From NCBI GenBank assembly GCA_050246795.1, contig JBFWVJ010000001.1, forward strand, positions 248,001 through 312,000: a stretch of 64,000 bases of DNA, given 5' to 3'. Source of the stretch: JBFWVJ01 sp050246795 (lineage in GTDB: Bacteria; Patescibacteriota; Gracilibacteria; JAUYGZ01). Below, one piece after another: positions 7,251 to 16,028 of the stretch. The translations under genes and the position numbers were made by a program. How positions within the stretch are numbered: position 1 is the first letter of the stretch; the number at the start of each line of letters is the position of its first letter. Below the pieces are notes generated by a model. The model saw only the letters and a program-made list of their open reading frames with translations. It did no database searches and was not told the origin of the DNA.

Positions 7251-9404
7251 ATGAATATCCAGAATACTGCTTTATTGGTCCAGCATGTACGATCGTACAC
7301 CCATCTCGATACGAAGGTTTTTGAGCAGCTTTGTACCAGTTTTTTGGAGTTGAGGAAGCGGAAGACCTTTGACTTAAAAATTCAGAATGGCTTGATGACT
7401 TTGTTGGAGCTTCATGCCGACATGACGACCTTGAGCACCTTTCTTTTGTCCCATCTCTCTGACTCGGCTCGAAAGAAAGTCGTCATTGATTCGGATGTTT
7501 CAATGCTTCTCCAGCGGATTGACGGACTGAGGGAGATTACTTCACCCGGGAAGATTTCTGATCAGCAGTCTGCGGATTCGGTTCGGAAGATGTTTTTGGC
7601 TCTCTCGAAGGATTTTCGGGTGATTTTAGTTTTGATGGCGATCCGCTATGCCGATCTCTTTGAACTGGATCAGCAGAGCCCAGTCGTGAGAAAGCGAATT
7701 GCAAGGCAAACTCTTGAGATCTTCGTCCCTATCACTGGACGTTTGGGGATTTATACCTTGAAGCGTAAGCTGGAAGACCGGTGTTTTTCTTTTTTATCGC
7801 AGGCAGAGTACCAAAGTTTGAATAATGCCTTTGAAAAACGACAGGAGCTGCATGAAGAGACTCTTGAGAAGCTCATCCCGTTTTTGAAAGATTTCTTGGA
7901 GTCTCATGGGCTTCGGGCAAAGATCTCCGGGCGTGTCAAAGGTCGGTATAGCACGTATGTGAAGCTCAAGCAGAAGGGAGGTGGAGCCATTGATGAAATC
8001 TACGACCTCCTGGCGCTGCGAGTCATCGTGGAAAAGCAAACGGACTGTTATACGGTGTTGAGCTTGGTGAACAATCATTGGCAGGCCATTCAAGGTCGAT
8101 TCAAGGATTACATCGCGATGCCGAAACCCAATGGATACCGAAGTCTCCATACGGCAGTCCTGGGCATGATCCCCGGCTCTCCCAGGCCGGTTGAAATCCA
8201 GATACGAACTGCTGAGATGCATCGAGAGGCGGAATTCGGTATCGCGGCGCATTGGTGGTATGAAGAGGACAAAGTGAAAAAACATCAAACCAAAGATGCT
8301 TTTGTCGGGAGAGCGAACTATCAGGAAAAACTCCAATGGGTCAGAAATCTCGTCCATTTACAGGATTCATTGTTTGAAACGAAGTCCCAGGTGAGCTTTG
8401 ATTTTTTCTCTGATCAGATTTTTGTCATGACGCTCAATGGGGTGGTCGTGGAGCTCCCTAAAGGCGCGACCCCTTTGGACTTTGCCTATGCGCTTTCAGA
8501 CACGCTCGGCAATCATTGTTTTAAGGCGAAGGTCAATGGAAAAATCGTTCCCCTGAACTACGAATTGCAAAATGGTGATAGGGTTTTTGTGGTGAAAAAA
8601 ATGGAGGTGTCGCCGAGCTTGTATTGGTTGTCGATCGTCCGGACTGACCGAGCTAGGAATTCCATCCGTAAATGGCTGCTCGAGCAAGGGGAGGATACGG
8701 TCTTGGACCAGGGAGTGCGATTGGTGAATCGGGTCCTGCGTCAGATGGGACATGATTTGTTGGACGAAGAATACGATTTGCTTCGCCATTATGAAGGGAA
8801 GGAGTTGAGTCTGCAGGCGAGAAGACTCTTGTTGGTGGCGATTGGGCAGGGAGAGAAAGACCCGGATCATGTGGTGAGGGCGGTGCTTTCCGAAGAACAG
8901 CTTCAGCAACGCCAGTCGCTTCGAGCCACGAGCCTGCTTCGACAAAAAGACGCGATTTTTGTGGCCGGAGAAAGCGATTTTAAAACAAAAATTGCGGCTT
9001 GTTGCAGTCCTGTTTTTGGAAATAGTATTATCGGATATGTGACTCGAGGGGGGTTTATCTCCATTCATGAACGAAGTTGTAAGGTGCTGGCATCGCTTGA
9101 TTCGCAGCGGCTTATCGATGCCTGGTGGGCAGGTCAGGAACATTCGGGGAGGCGAGTCAAGGTCCAGGTCCTGGTCCTGGTATCGATGGCTCACTTACTT
9201 GGTCAGCTTTCGCAATTTTTGAAGGCTCGTGAGATTCCTTTGATGGGATTTGCTTACGAAAAGCATGAACAAGGATATTTGTTGTCGCTGGATCTTCAGA
9301 TAAAGGGTTCTTCTGATCTTGATCAGGTGCTCGCACGCTGGAAGCAGGTTCCGGGGGTTTTAGGAGTTGGATCAGGTGATTCAACTCGGATTTCGGAGGG
9401 ATAG
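7251..9404 (+). CDS. rel: RelA/SpoT-type (p)ppGpp synthetase with degenerate HD domain
   Basis: 717 residues from 7251 (735 from an upstream in-frame ATG at 7197, which only adds repeat-coded residues). Order: degenerate HD domain (1-200), synthetase (about 215-335; GRVKGRYSTYVKL, YDLLALRVIV, RFKDYIAMPKPNGYRSLHTAV, EIQIRT, EFGIAAHWWYEE), TGS (about 385-450), conserved-cysteine/zinc domain (KIAACCSPVFGNSIIGYVTRGG, about 580) and C-terminal ACT/RRM. The HD signature is lost: LLHDxxED is LLSHLSDS and LADRLHN is MAIRYAD. The synthetase carries the RFKD loop of bifunctional Rel proteins. It should therefore make but not hydrolyse (p)ppGpp (inference). Confidence 0.92.
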   Translation: MNIQNTALLVQHVRSYTHLDTKVFEQLCTSFLELRKRKTFDLKIQNGLMTLLELHADMTTLSTFLLSHLSDSARKKVVIDSDVSMLLQRIDGLREITSPGKISDQQSADSVRKMFLALSKDFRVILVLMAIRYADLFELDQQSPVVRKRIARQTLEIFVPITGRLGIYTLKRKLEDRCFSFLSQAEYQSLNNAFEKRQELHEETLEKLIPFLKDFLESHGLRAKISGRVKGRYSTYVKLKQKGGGAIDEIYDLLALRVIVEKQTDCYTVLSLVNNHWQAIQGRFKDYIAMPKPNGYRSLHTAVLGMIPGSPRPVEIQIRTAEMHREAEFGIAAHWWYEEDKVKKHQTKDAFVGRANYQEKLQWVRNLVHLQDSLFETKSQVSFDFFSDQIFVMTLNGVVVELPKGATPLDFAYALSDTLGNHCFKAKVNGKIVPLNYELQNGDRVFVVKKMEVSPSLYWLSIVRTDRARNSIRKWLLEQGEDTVLDQGVRLVNRVLRQMGHDLLDEEYDLLRHYEGKELSLQARRLLLVAIGQGEKDPDHVVRAVLSEEQLQQRQSLRATSLLRQKDAIFVAGESDFKTKIAACCSPVFGNSIIGYVTRGGFISIHERSCKVLASLDSQRLIDAWWAGQEHSGRRVKVQVLVLVSMAHLLGQLSQFLKAREIPLMGFAYEKHEQGYLLSLDLQIKGSSDLDQVLARWKQVPGVLGVGSGDSTRISEG

Positions 9405-9476
9405 TCCCGGTGCTTCTTCCTGAAAATTTTCTTTTTCGCTTTTTGGTGTTTAAATAGAAGTACACTTTTTCGACCT

Positions 9477-10844
9477 ATGTCACACCAGCTTTTTGCTCTT
9501 TCCCCCCTCGATGGACGCTACAAGAAACACATGGGCCATTTGCCGGTATTTTTTTCGGAAGCAGGGTTGATGCAGTACCGTTTGAAAGTGGAAATCGAGT
9601 ATTTGATTTTCTTGAGCGAATGGAAAGACATTCCCCAGATCAAGCCTTTTTCTCAGAAACTCAAGGATCGCTTGCGCAGGATCTATGTGGATTTCGGGAT
9701 CCATCAGGCCGAAGAAGTGAAAGACATCGAAGCGGAAACCAATCATGACGTGAAAGCAATCGAATACTTTCTCCGTGATGAACTGAAGAGTTTGAGCACC
9801 TTTCCTGAGTCGGCTTTAGAGTTCATTCACTTTTGTTGTACTTCAGAGGACATCAATAATCTTTCTTATGCCCTCATGGTCCGCGACGCGGTGAGGAAGG
9901 AGTACGTGACGCGAGTGAAAGCGGTGCTTTCCAGTTTAAGCCGGTTGGCGAAGACTTGGAAGGGGGTGGCGGTCCTCTCGATGACCCATGGACAGCCGGC
10001 GACGCCGACCACGATTGGTAAGGAATTGATGGTGTATGTGAAGCGGATTGAGCGGCAGCTGGAACAGGTGCAAAATATCCGGATTATGGGGAAATTCAGT
10101 GGCGCCACTGGGAATTGGAATGCCCATGTTGTTGCGTACCCAACGGTGGACTGGATATCCTTTAGCAAGAAGTTTATCCGATCCCTCAAGCTCGAGCCAA
10201 ACCTTCATACGACCCAGATCGAATCACACGACTGGAACGCGGAGTTGTTTGACGCCATGAAGCGCTTGAATACCGTGCTTCTGGATCTCAACCGTGACAT
10301 GTGGATGTATATTTCTCGCGGTATTTTTTCGCAAAAGGTGGTGGCGGGGGAAGTTGGTTCCAGCACGATGCCGCACAAGGTGAATCCGATCAATTTTGAG
10401 AATTCCGAGGGGAATATCGAACTCGCGAATGCTCTTTTTTCTCGTTTGTCAGAGAAGCTTCCAGTTTCCCGGATGCAGCGGGACTTATCCGACTCGACGG
10501 TCCAGCGATCCATGGGAACGGCCTTTGGCTACACGCTGTTGGCATTGGAATCCCTTTCGAAAGGACTTGAGAAGATCTCATTGAACAAGCAAAAAATTGC
10601 CGAGGAATTAGATCAGAATTGGGAAGTCCTCGCGGAGCCCGTGCAAACGGTGATGAGAATGTATGGGGTGAAGAATGCTTATGAAAAGCTCAAAGAGCTG
10701 ACCCGAGGGAAGCGAGTGGATGAGGCGAGCCTTCACAAGTTTGTGGATTCCCTCAAAATCCCTGCAGAGGCCAAGGAGCGGCTGAAAACCTTGAGGCCTG
10801 ATGCATATGTGGGGTTGGCGGAGAAACTCGTTGATGGTTTTTAG
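9477..10844 (+). CDS. purB: Adenylosuccinate lyase
   Basis: 455 residues, the E. coli-like long form. It splits SAICAR and adenylosuccinate, releasing fumarate, in de novo purine and AMP synthesis. It starts MSHQLFALSPLDGRYKKH, and has TSEDINNLSYALM, MTHGQPATPTTIGKE and the fumarase/lyase signature GSSTMPHKVNPINFENSEGN with its catalytic serine loop. purC at 60805 serves the same pathway. No Shine-Dalgarno sequence precedes the start. Confidence 0.96.
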   Translation: MSHQLFALSPLDGRYKKHMGHLPVFFSEAGLMQYRLKVEIEYLIFLSEWKDIPQIKPFSQKLKDRLRRIYVDFGIHQAEEVKDIEAETNHDVKAIEYFLRDELKSLSTFPESALEFIHFCCTSEDINNLSYALMVRDAVRKEYVTRVKAVLSSLSRLAKTWKGVAVLSMTHGQPATPTTIGKELMVYVKRIERQLEQVQNIRIMGKFSGATGNWNAHVVAYPTVDWISFSKKFIRSLKLEPNLHTTQIESHDWNAELFDAMKRLNTVLLDLNRDMWMYISRGIFSQKVVAGEVGSSTMPHKVNPINFENSEGNIELANALFSRLSEKLPVSRMQRDLSDSTVQRSMGTAFGYTLLALESLSKGLEKISLNKQKIAEELDQNWEVLAEPVQTVMRMYGVKNAYEKLKELTRGKRVDEASLHKFVDSLKIPAEAKERLKTLRPDAYVGLAEKLVDGF

Positions 10845-10859
10845 TTGAGAATTTTTAGT

Positions 10860-11282
10860 TTAGAGTTGAGAGTGCATCGTTGTTTGGAGTTTCAAGGTCA
10901 CTTCTTGGGCTAATTCAGCAGAGTTCTTTTTTCCTTGAGCCTGGAATTTTTCGCTGATGAGCTGTTCGATGCGGGCCCAGTTTTTCTGTTCTAAGAAGTC
11001 CTTGAAGAGCTGGAAGTTTTTTCCCTGGAAGAAGCGATATCTCGAGACGAGTTCCAACAGGTCTGAGTGATGTTCTGTTGGTGATGGTTGTGCCGGTGGG
11101 GGAGTTGAAATATCCTTTAGGCTCGAAAAATCTAACGAATTCAGGTCTGGCATTGGATTGGGGCTGACTGGCAAGGGTGCTGGATTTTTCACTTTTTGTG
11201 CTCGTTTCCTGACCGCGAAGAAAAGCATGAGCAGCAGCGCGCAGCTGGAGAGCATCAGGATGAGGATGAGGTGGGGGGACAT
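10860..11282 (-). CDS. Small single-pass membrane protein, unknown
   Basis: 140 residues. An N-terminal membrane segment (LILILMLSSCALLLMLFFAV) and basic KRAQKVK stop signal are followed by a proline-rich linker (about 32-72). A mixed helical domain comes next (LLELVSRYRFFQGKNFQLFKDFL...). I recognise no family. It lies downstream of the sortase on the same strand, 71 bp away across a 9-bp-repeat tract, and converges with purB. Confidence 0.6.
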   Translation of the reverse strand: MSPHLILILMLSSCALLLMLFFAVRKRAQKVKNPAPLPVSPNPMPDLNSLDFSSLKDISTPPPAQPSPTEHHSDLLELVSRYRFFQGKNFQLFKDFLEQKNWARIEQLISEKFQAQGKKNSAELAQEVTLKLQTTMHSQL

Positions 11283-11353
11283 GGGAGGGGGCGTAAGGGT
11301 TATAAGGGGATTAAGAGCCGTAAGGATGCAATGAGGGGAGAAAGCTTTGAGTT

Positions 11354-12037
11354 TTAGGTGGGGTTTATTGGAGTTGCGATCACGTTGTATCGTTTGCTGA
11401 AAAATCCGATGGGGTAGCAGGTGGAGAGGATGAGCTGGTGCTGATCGGTGTTCCCGACGAGTCCGCTGAGTTGGGGGTCGGTGATGCTGGTGGATAGGAC
11501 CTGGTAGCGGACGAGTTCTTCGCCTCGGGTGATGAGGATTTCGTCACCGTTCTCGAGTTTTGGGAGGAGGGTGAAGATAGTGCCGAAGGGGTTGTTGTTC
11601 CAGGGGTAGTCGGAGGAGTGGCCGAAGAGAATGTTTTGGCCGGGGTGCTCTGGTTTCAAGAAGGGCGTGAGACTGACGATGCCTTTTTGGAGCGATTCAT
11701 CGATTGCTTCGGAGTTTTGCGGGAGGTAGATGGGGCTCAGGATGTTCAACTTGGGGATGCTGAGGAACAGGGATTTCGTTGTGGTGGTTTCCACAGATCC
11801 GCGAAGGGTCTCTGGATTCTGAGAAGGGACCGGTTTCCCGAGCCGATGGATGATATTCCAGACCAGGTGGTCGAATTCGGGGAATTCTTTGGCAGCAGCC
11901 TGGTAGTGGTTCACTTTTTTGAAGGCTTCGTAGTTTAGCCCAATAAAGCTGAACAGGAGGATGTTCAAGCTGCTGAAGACGCAGATGAGGAGGTCTTTTA
12001 TCATTTCAGCCTTCTTTTTATTACTGTCAACAAACAT
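11354..12037 (-). CDS. Sortase (class D/E-like transpeptidase)
   Basis: 227 residues. An N-terminal membrane anchor (about 14-35) is followed by the sortase beta-barrel. The catalytic His is in FGHSSDYPW (H140), Cys in LILSTCYP (C207) and Arg in SKRYNVIA (R216), in the normal order. Sortases join proteins carrying an LPXTG-like signal to the cell wall or to each other as pili. No LPXTG substrate is obvious in the window. It is divergent from the prepilin peptidase at 12122. Confidence 0.9.
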   Translation of the reverse strand: MFVDSNKKKAEMIKDLLICVFSSLNILLFSFIGLNYEAFKKVNHYQAAAKEFPEFDHLVWNIIHRLGKPVPSQNPETLRGSVETTTTKSLFLSIPKLNILSPIYLPQNSEAIDESLQKGIVSLTPFLKPEHPGQNILFGHSSDYPWNNNPFGTIFTLLPKLENGDEILITRGEELVRYQVLSTSITDPQLSGLVGNTDQHQLILSTCYPIGFFSKRYNVIATPINPT

Positions 12038-12094
12038 AGTGATTTTGGATGCATTTGCAAGCAGGGTTCATGAGATTTTCAGGAAAGGTGTGAG

Positions 12095-12100
12095 TATAAT
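12095..12100 (+). promoter_or_regulatory. Predicted -10 box for prepilin peptidase-prsW pair
   Basis: Perfect TATAAT, 21 bp before the ATG at 12122, with no convincing -35. It lies in the divergent sortase/prepilin peptidase spacer. Confidence 0.45.
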
Positions 12101-12121
12101 AGATGTGTTTAGATTTTTTGC

Positions 12122-12790
12122 ATGAACCACTTTCTTGCCGGGATCATGACGGGGATAGGAATGAGTTGGCTCTTTTTTTGGGCGGTGGCCAGGGATCAGG
12201 AATTGGCGAGTTCCGCGTCGATGAAGTGGTTCCGGGTGTCATGGGTCAAGGCTGCTGTGGCGGTGATAATGGCTGGGGTATTGGGGATGTTTTTTTGGAT
12301 GAATGTCCGAGTGGGGCTGAGTCCGGTTGCTTACTTTCATGTCCTGAGTGGATTGCTGATCGCTACGGCTCTCTATGATATGGTCTTTCGGCTCATTCCT
12401 TCGTCACTGGTGATCCTGCTGATTTGGGTGGTTTTTCTGGGGACCTTATTCCTCGCTGAGCCACTGCCGGTGAGCCAGTCATCGGTCGGGGCGGTCGTGG
12501 TGGGGGGAGTGGTGCTGGTGCTCTATCTGCTTACCAAGGGGAAGGGGATCGGGGAGGCGGACATTTTTTTGGCAGGGGTGACCGGGGCCTTATTTGGTTG
12601 GGAACACGGTTTATTAGTGTTTTCAGTGGCGAATTTCTTAGGGCTCGTCGTGATCCTACCGCTCATAGCGGTACTTGGGAAAGCTCGGCTTCGACAGATC
12701 CCACTGGTCTTTTTTATCGTGTTGGCGATCTTTTTGGAATGGTATGTGGGCTATTGCGGTCTCATCCTTACTTCTTTACACCTGGCCTAG
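12122..12790 (+). CDS. Type IV prepilin peptidase, minimal form (A24)
   Basis: 222 residues and about seven membrane helices. Two aspartates of the A24 aspartyl protease are present: ALYDMVFRLIPS (usual DxxxxxIP) and GKGIGEADIFLAG (usual GxGD, here EAD). The N-terminal cysteine-rich N-methyltransferase domain of PilD proteins is missing, so it would cut prepilin leaders but not methylate them (inference). It ends one base before the PrsW-like gene. PilB at 45532 is a likely partner in pilus assembly. Confidence 0.8.
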   Translation: MNHFLAGIMTGIGMSWLFFWAVARDQELASSASMKWFRVSWVKAAVAVIMAGVLGMFFWMNVRVGLSPVAYFHVLSGLLIATALYDMVFRLIPSSLVILLIWVVFLGTLFLAEPLPVSQSSVGAVVVGGVVLVLYLLTKGKGIGEADIFLAGVTGALFGWEHGLLVFSVANFLGLVVILPLIAVLGKARLRQIPLVFFIVLAIFLEWYVGYCGLILTSLHLA

Positions 12791-12791
12791 T

Positions 12792-13598
12792 ATGGAGGTT
12801 TTCCTGATTGGACTGATCGTTGCCCTGCCGGCCTTGATGTGGTTTTTCTTGTGGAGGGTGCAGGACAAGGAGCGGGAGCCTTTTCACGCCATGCTCTGGT
12901 GTTTTTTCTTGGGAGTCGCTGCCAGTCTCCCATTCTTTGTTTTGAAGCAGGTGGGTATCTCGGTCGGCAATGATTCTTGGCAGATTTTTCTGTTCGCCTT
13001 TCTGGAGGAAATCGTCAAGGCCATTATGGTGGTCATTGGGATTGAAATCAGCCGGCACTGGTTTACTCAGATCGTGGATGGGTTGATTTACGGGTCGGCG
13101 GTAGCCCTTGGCTTTGCGTTTGCGGAGAATGTTTTTTATTTGATTGATCTGGTCGGTTCCACTTCTTCCTTGGTGACCGTCTACTTGGTCCGATCTTTGG
13201 ATACCATGTTGGGGCATACGTTGTTTACCGCTCTGTTTGGCTTCTTTTATGCCAGTGCTTATCTGCGTAAAGAGATTTTTCCGAAAAAGAAAAAGGAAAA
13301 ACCGTGGTATCATTTTTTCTTCAATCTCTGGGAAGCTCTGCCTCTGCATGTGACCCTTTTTCACCTGCTTCCGAATCGGCCTTCGAAGCACGGACATTAT
13401 CCAGGCAGCTTGATCCTCGAAGGCATTTTGGTCGCTTCGGGTCTGCATGGGCTTTTTAATCTGCTTCACCACAAGACGTTTCTGGGGACTTCCTTGGGTT
13501 TTTTGACGGTCCCGTTGGTGTCATTGGTGGTGTATGGGATTTGGAGGATGTTTTTGCAAGGGGTGTATGTGAGGGTGGTGAGGAGGGTGAAGGGGTAG
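12792..13598 (+). CDS. PrsW-family intramembrane metalloprotease
   Basis: 268 residues from the ATG at 12792, 1 bp after the preceding stop; a longer frame upstream overlaps the peptidase gene and is not conserved. Multi-pass membrane protein with the PrsW signatures FLEEIVKA (EExxK), DGLIYGSAVALGFAFAENV, HTLFTALFGFFYA and HGLFNLL. PrsW cleaves anti-sigma factors in Bacillus; here the target is unknown. Translational coupling with the prepilin peptidase is likely. Its last codons run into the repeat tract that follows. Confidence 0.88.
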   Translation: MEVFLIGLIVALPALMWFFLWRVQDKEREPFHAMLWCFFLGVAASLPFFVLKQVGISVGNDSWQIFLFAFLEEIVKAIMVVIGIEISRHWFTQIVDGLIYGSAVALGFAFAENVFYLIDLVGSTSSLVTVYLVRSLDTMLGHTLFTALFGFFYASAYLRKEIFPKKKKEKPWYHFFFNLWEALPLHVTLFHLLPNRPSKHGHYPGSLILEGILVASGLHGLFNLLHHKTFLGTSLGFLTVPLVSLVVYGIWRMFLQGVYVRVVRRVKG

Positions 13599-13700
13599 GG
13601 GAAGGGGAAGGGGAAGGGTGATAAGGGTGATAAGGGTGATAAGGGGAATAAGGGGAATAAGGAGAATAAGGGGGATCAGGGAAATAAGGGGAATGTGGAG
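13590..13700. repeat. Period-9 G/A-rich repeat tract
   Basis: A GGGGAA run, then units like GATAAGGGT and GAATAAGGG in a 9-bp period, covering the end of the prsW gene and the spacer after it. Confidence 0.8.
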
Positions 13701-13778
13701 ATTTTTTTCTCAGTTGAGTAGTCACCATATTGTTCAAAAAAAGCAAACCCTTCCTCCTCTTTTCTTCGTCTCCGACCC

Positions 13779-13807
13779 TTGTATCAGGGGTCATTTTTTG
13801 ATATAAT
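13779..13807 (+). promoter_or_regulatory. Predicted promoter of TPR gene
   Basis: TTGTAT (13779-13784), 17-bp spacer, perfect TATAAT (13802-13807). The leader to the ATG at 13872 would be about 58 nt. Confidence 0.7.
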
Positions 13808-13871
13808 GTTTTGAATGTTCTGATGAAAAAAATATTCGGAACAAACACAAAAATCCATATCAAAAAAAACC

Positions 13872-14453
13872 ATGCAGGAGTCGTACTATCCTCTTCTCGT
13901 CCAGGCGGAAGAACTCAAAATGCAGAATAAGCATCGCGAGGCCATCGAAATTTGTCAGCAGATCTTGTTGGTCGATTTAGGGGTTGTGGAGGCTTATGAA
14001 GAAATCGGAGATAACTATATTTCTTTGAAAGCGTACACAAAGGCTCAAAAAGCCTTGGAAAAGGCTCTCAAAGTGGATAAGAGAAGCGCGAATGCCAACT
14101 ACTTATATGGATTCGTTTGGAGCGCTCTTCACGAATGGGAAAAAGCGATCAAGTATCTTGAACTAGCCAACGATTACCAGCCAAATCATCCTGAAGTGCT
14201 TCGTTGCCTCGGATGGGCGTACTTCTGCTCTGGACTTCGAAAAAAGGGACTGGCGATCCTCGAACGAGCTCTCGTGCTCGCTCCTCAGGACAGTTATATC
14301 CTCTGTGACTTAGGGATTTGCCATCTCAATGATCGAAGCTTCGTCCGGGCCATGGATCTTTTTGCCAAAACCTTGGAAGTGGATCCAGAAAATGTAAAAG
14401 CGCGGGAATGCATGAAGATTGCGCAGATGTTTCAGGAGGGAGTACGTTCGTAA
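13872..14453 (+). CDS. Tetratricopeptide-repeat protein
   Basis: 193 residues with about five TPR units and nothing else: no signal peptide, no membrane segment. The pattern of small and aromatic residues is clear (AYEEIGDNYISLKAYTKAQKAL, NYLYGFVWSALHEWEKAI, VLRCLGWAYFCSGLRKKGL, YILCDLGICHLNDRSFVRAM). TPR proteins are protein-binding scaffolds; the partner is not evident. It has its own promoter and is followed by an ATTTTCAA repeat and a nucleotidyltransferase gene. Confidence 0.85.
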   Translation: MQESYYPLLVQAEELKMQNKHREAIEICQQILLVDLGVVEAYEEIGDNYISLKAYTKAQKALEKALKVDKRSANANYLYGFVWSALHEWEKAIKYLELANDYQPNHPEVLRCLGWAYFCSGLRKKGLAILERALVLAPQDSYILCDLGICHLNDRSFVRAMDLFAKTLEVDPENVKARECMKIAQMFQEGVRS

Positions 14454-14454
14454 A

Positions 14455-14484
14455 TTTTCAATTTTCAATTTTCAATTTTCAATG
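14455..14484. repeat. ATTTTCAA tandem repeat
   Basis: About four copies of the 8-bp unit directly after the TPR gene stop; same family as 3836-3866 and 39720-39750. Confidence 0.8.
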
Positions 14485-14500
14485 AATACTCAATGAGTCA

Positions 14501-14956
14501 TTGATGGATTTTATGGACTTGAAAAAAGGTAGTGTAATGGTATTCGGGACCTTCGATGTGTTTCATCCGGGGCACAGGTTTTTCATTGAAGAAGCGAAGA
14601 GGAAGGCGGAGGAGAGGGATAAGGGTCGTAAGGGTTTTAAGGGTTCTAAGGGAAGTAAGGATGTGGTGGTCGTGGTGGCTCGGGATGTGACGGTGAAGAA
14701 AATCAAGCCGGTGTTGAAGAACCCGGAGGAGGTTCGCGTGAGAGTGCTCCAGGAGGCTTTTCCGGAACTGGAGATTGTTTTGGGGGATGAAGAAGATCCG
14801 ATGAAGGTGATCCGCGAGTATCGTCCGGAGATGGTGTGCTTGGGATACGATCAGGTGGGTTTTAGTCAGCAGTTGATGCAGCAGTTTCCAGAGATTCGGA
14901 TTGAGAGACTGGAGGCGTATGAGCCGGAGAAGTGGAAGAGTTCGAAGATGAGATGA
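14501..14956 (+). CDS. Cytidylyltransferase-like nucleotidyltransferase
   Basis: 151 residues. The HxGH nucleotidyltransferase fold starts at VMVFGTFDVFHPGH, as in glycerol-3-phosphate cytidylyltransferase and archaeal-type FAD synthetase; the substrate cannot be fixed from sequence. VVVVARDVTVKKIKP and KVIREYRPEMVCLGYDQ complete the fold. Residues about 38-54 (ERDKGRKGFKGSKGSKD) are coded by an in-frame 9-bp repeat (14619-14660) between helix 1 and strand 2, the usual variable loop. The start could also be at 14504 or 14513. Confidence 0.8.
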   Translation: MMDFMDLKKGSVMVFGTFDVFHPGHRFFIEEAKRKAEERDKGRKGFKGSKGSKDVVVVVARDVTVKKIKPVLKNPEEVRVRVLQEAFPELEIVLGDEEDPMKVIREYRPEMVCLGYDQVGFSQQLMQQFPEIRIERLEAYEPEKWKSSKMR

Positions 14957-14969
14957 ATGCGGGAAATAA

Positions 14970-15090
14970 AGGAGTATGAAGAGTATTAGGAGTATTAAGA
15001 GGATGAGGAGTATGAAGAGGATGAGGAGCAATTTGATAAGATTCCAATCCTAATACTCTTTTTGTCCTTAATACTCCTGTCGTTCTCCTG
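14970..15090. repeat. Period-9 repeat with inverted half
   Basis: Purine-rich units (GAGTATGAA, GAGTATTAG, GAGTATTAA, GAGGATGAG) followed by a pyrimidine-rich half (CCTTAATACTCCT) that can pair back on them. A near-identical arrangement occurs at 26404-26480. Confidence 0.7.
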
Positions 15091-15105
15091 TACTATGCGA
15101 AAGCG

Positions 15106-15111
15106 TATAGT
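15106..15111 (+). promoter_or_regulatory. -10 box giving a near-leaderless ftsX transcript
   Basis: TATAGT ends 6 bp before the ATG at 15118, so transcription would begin at or next to the start codon. The -35 region is weak. Confidence 0.4.
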
Positions 15112-15117
15112 ATTTCT

Positions 15118-15978
15118 ATGGCTGCTGATTTCAGTTCGGAATGGAGGTCGTGGCAGGCGGTGTTTGCGCTCAGAAAGGGGACCATTGGTTTCTTTTCGGT
15201 TCTGATTGTTTTTTTGGTCACCTTGTTTTTGGTGATGGTGTGGGAGTATCAGATCTTTTCTGCGCAGATTTCCCAGCTGACCAATCAAGTGGAAGTCATT
15301 GCGGAGCTCAATGAAGACCTCGGTCAAGAGCAGGTCAACACACTTCAGTCTGAAATACAAAGCCTCCCCATGGTGAGCCGAGTGGATTTTTGGTCTGCGG
15401 AACGGTCTTCGCAGTACATCGATCGCCGAATTCTTTCCGGATATACTGATTTTCTTCAGAAAACTCAATCGGACATCCCCCTTCAACCGCTCTTTCGGAT
15501 CCAATTGGCTGACATTCAGCAGAAGCAAGCGTTGGAAGATGTGCTGAAGGAAAGATATCCTCAGCAGATCTCTCTCGTCCATTCACTGGGGACCTCCGAA
15601 GGCGATTCTTTTGCCCAGCAGTTTATTTCGCAAGTCGATCAGTCTTCGCGAGTGTTTCAGGTTGCCATCGTTCTTCTCTTGATCTTATTGGTAGGGATGT
15701 ACGGGTATTTGGTTTCGTTTATCCTTTCCGAACGCAGCAAAGGGTTTCATTTGACTCAGGTGCTGCATCTCTCACCGCCGTATGAATTTTTTCCGGCATT
15801 GGTGATGTCGACCGGATTGGTGTTGGTGGTCGTGCTTTTAGGTACGATAGTGGGTTTTATGGTCGTCGGTGATTTTCTTTGGATGTTGATGGGAGCACTA
15901 GGGATTCTTTTCTTTTTGGTGAATATGATTCTCGTGTGGTTTGGGAGGTTTGTGGTGTCGAGATGGAGTTTGAGATAG
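15118..15978 (+). CDS. ftsX: FtsX-like cell-division ABC permease
   Basis: 286 residues with the FtsX layout: one N-terminal helix (about 23-45), an extracellular domain (about 46-185), then three helices (about 190-215, 230-255, 258-280). In the division complex FtsX signals from cytosolic FtsE to cell-wall hydrolases. No ftsE ATPase gene lies next to it, and the flanks are repeat DNA and ald, so the pair must be split in this genome or this is a stand-alone FtsX-type permease. Family assignment rests on topology and length more than on a signature motif. Confidence 0.7.
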   Translation: MAADFSSEWRSWQAVFALRKGTIGFFSVLIVFLVTLFLVMVWEYQIFSAQISQLTNQVEVIAELNEDLGQEQVNTLQSEIQSLPMVSRVDFWSAERSSQYIDRRILSGYTDFLQKTQSDIPLQPLFRIQLADIQQKQALEDVLKERYPQQISLVHSLGTSEGDSFAQQFISQVDQSSRVFQVAIVLLLILLVGMYGYLVSFILSERSKGFHLTQVLHLSPPYEFFPALVMSTGLVLVVVLLGTIVGFMVVGDFLWMLMGALGILFFLVNMILVWFGRFVVSRWSLR

Positions 15979-15992
15979 CAGATCTGTTCTCT

Positions 15993-16018
15993 GTTCTTTT
16001 TTGTCAGCAAAAAAGAAC
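15993..16018. repeat. Perfect 11-bp hairpin after ftsX
   Basis: GTTCTTTTTTG and CAAAAAAGAAC around a TCAG loop, 14 bp after the ftsX stop. It could act as a terminator or be the edge of a small palindromic element. Confidence 0.6.
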
Positions 16019-16028
16019 CAAAAAACTG

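Noticed and set aside
12675..12791. N-terminal extension of the PrsW gene
   Set aside because: It overlaps the end of the prepilin peptidase and is not PrsW-like; the ATG at 12792 fits better.
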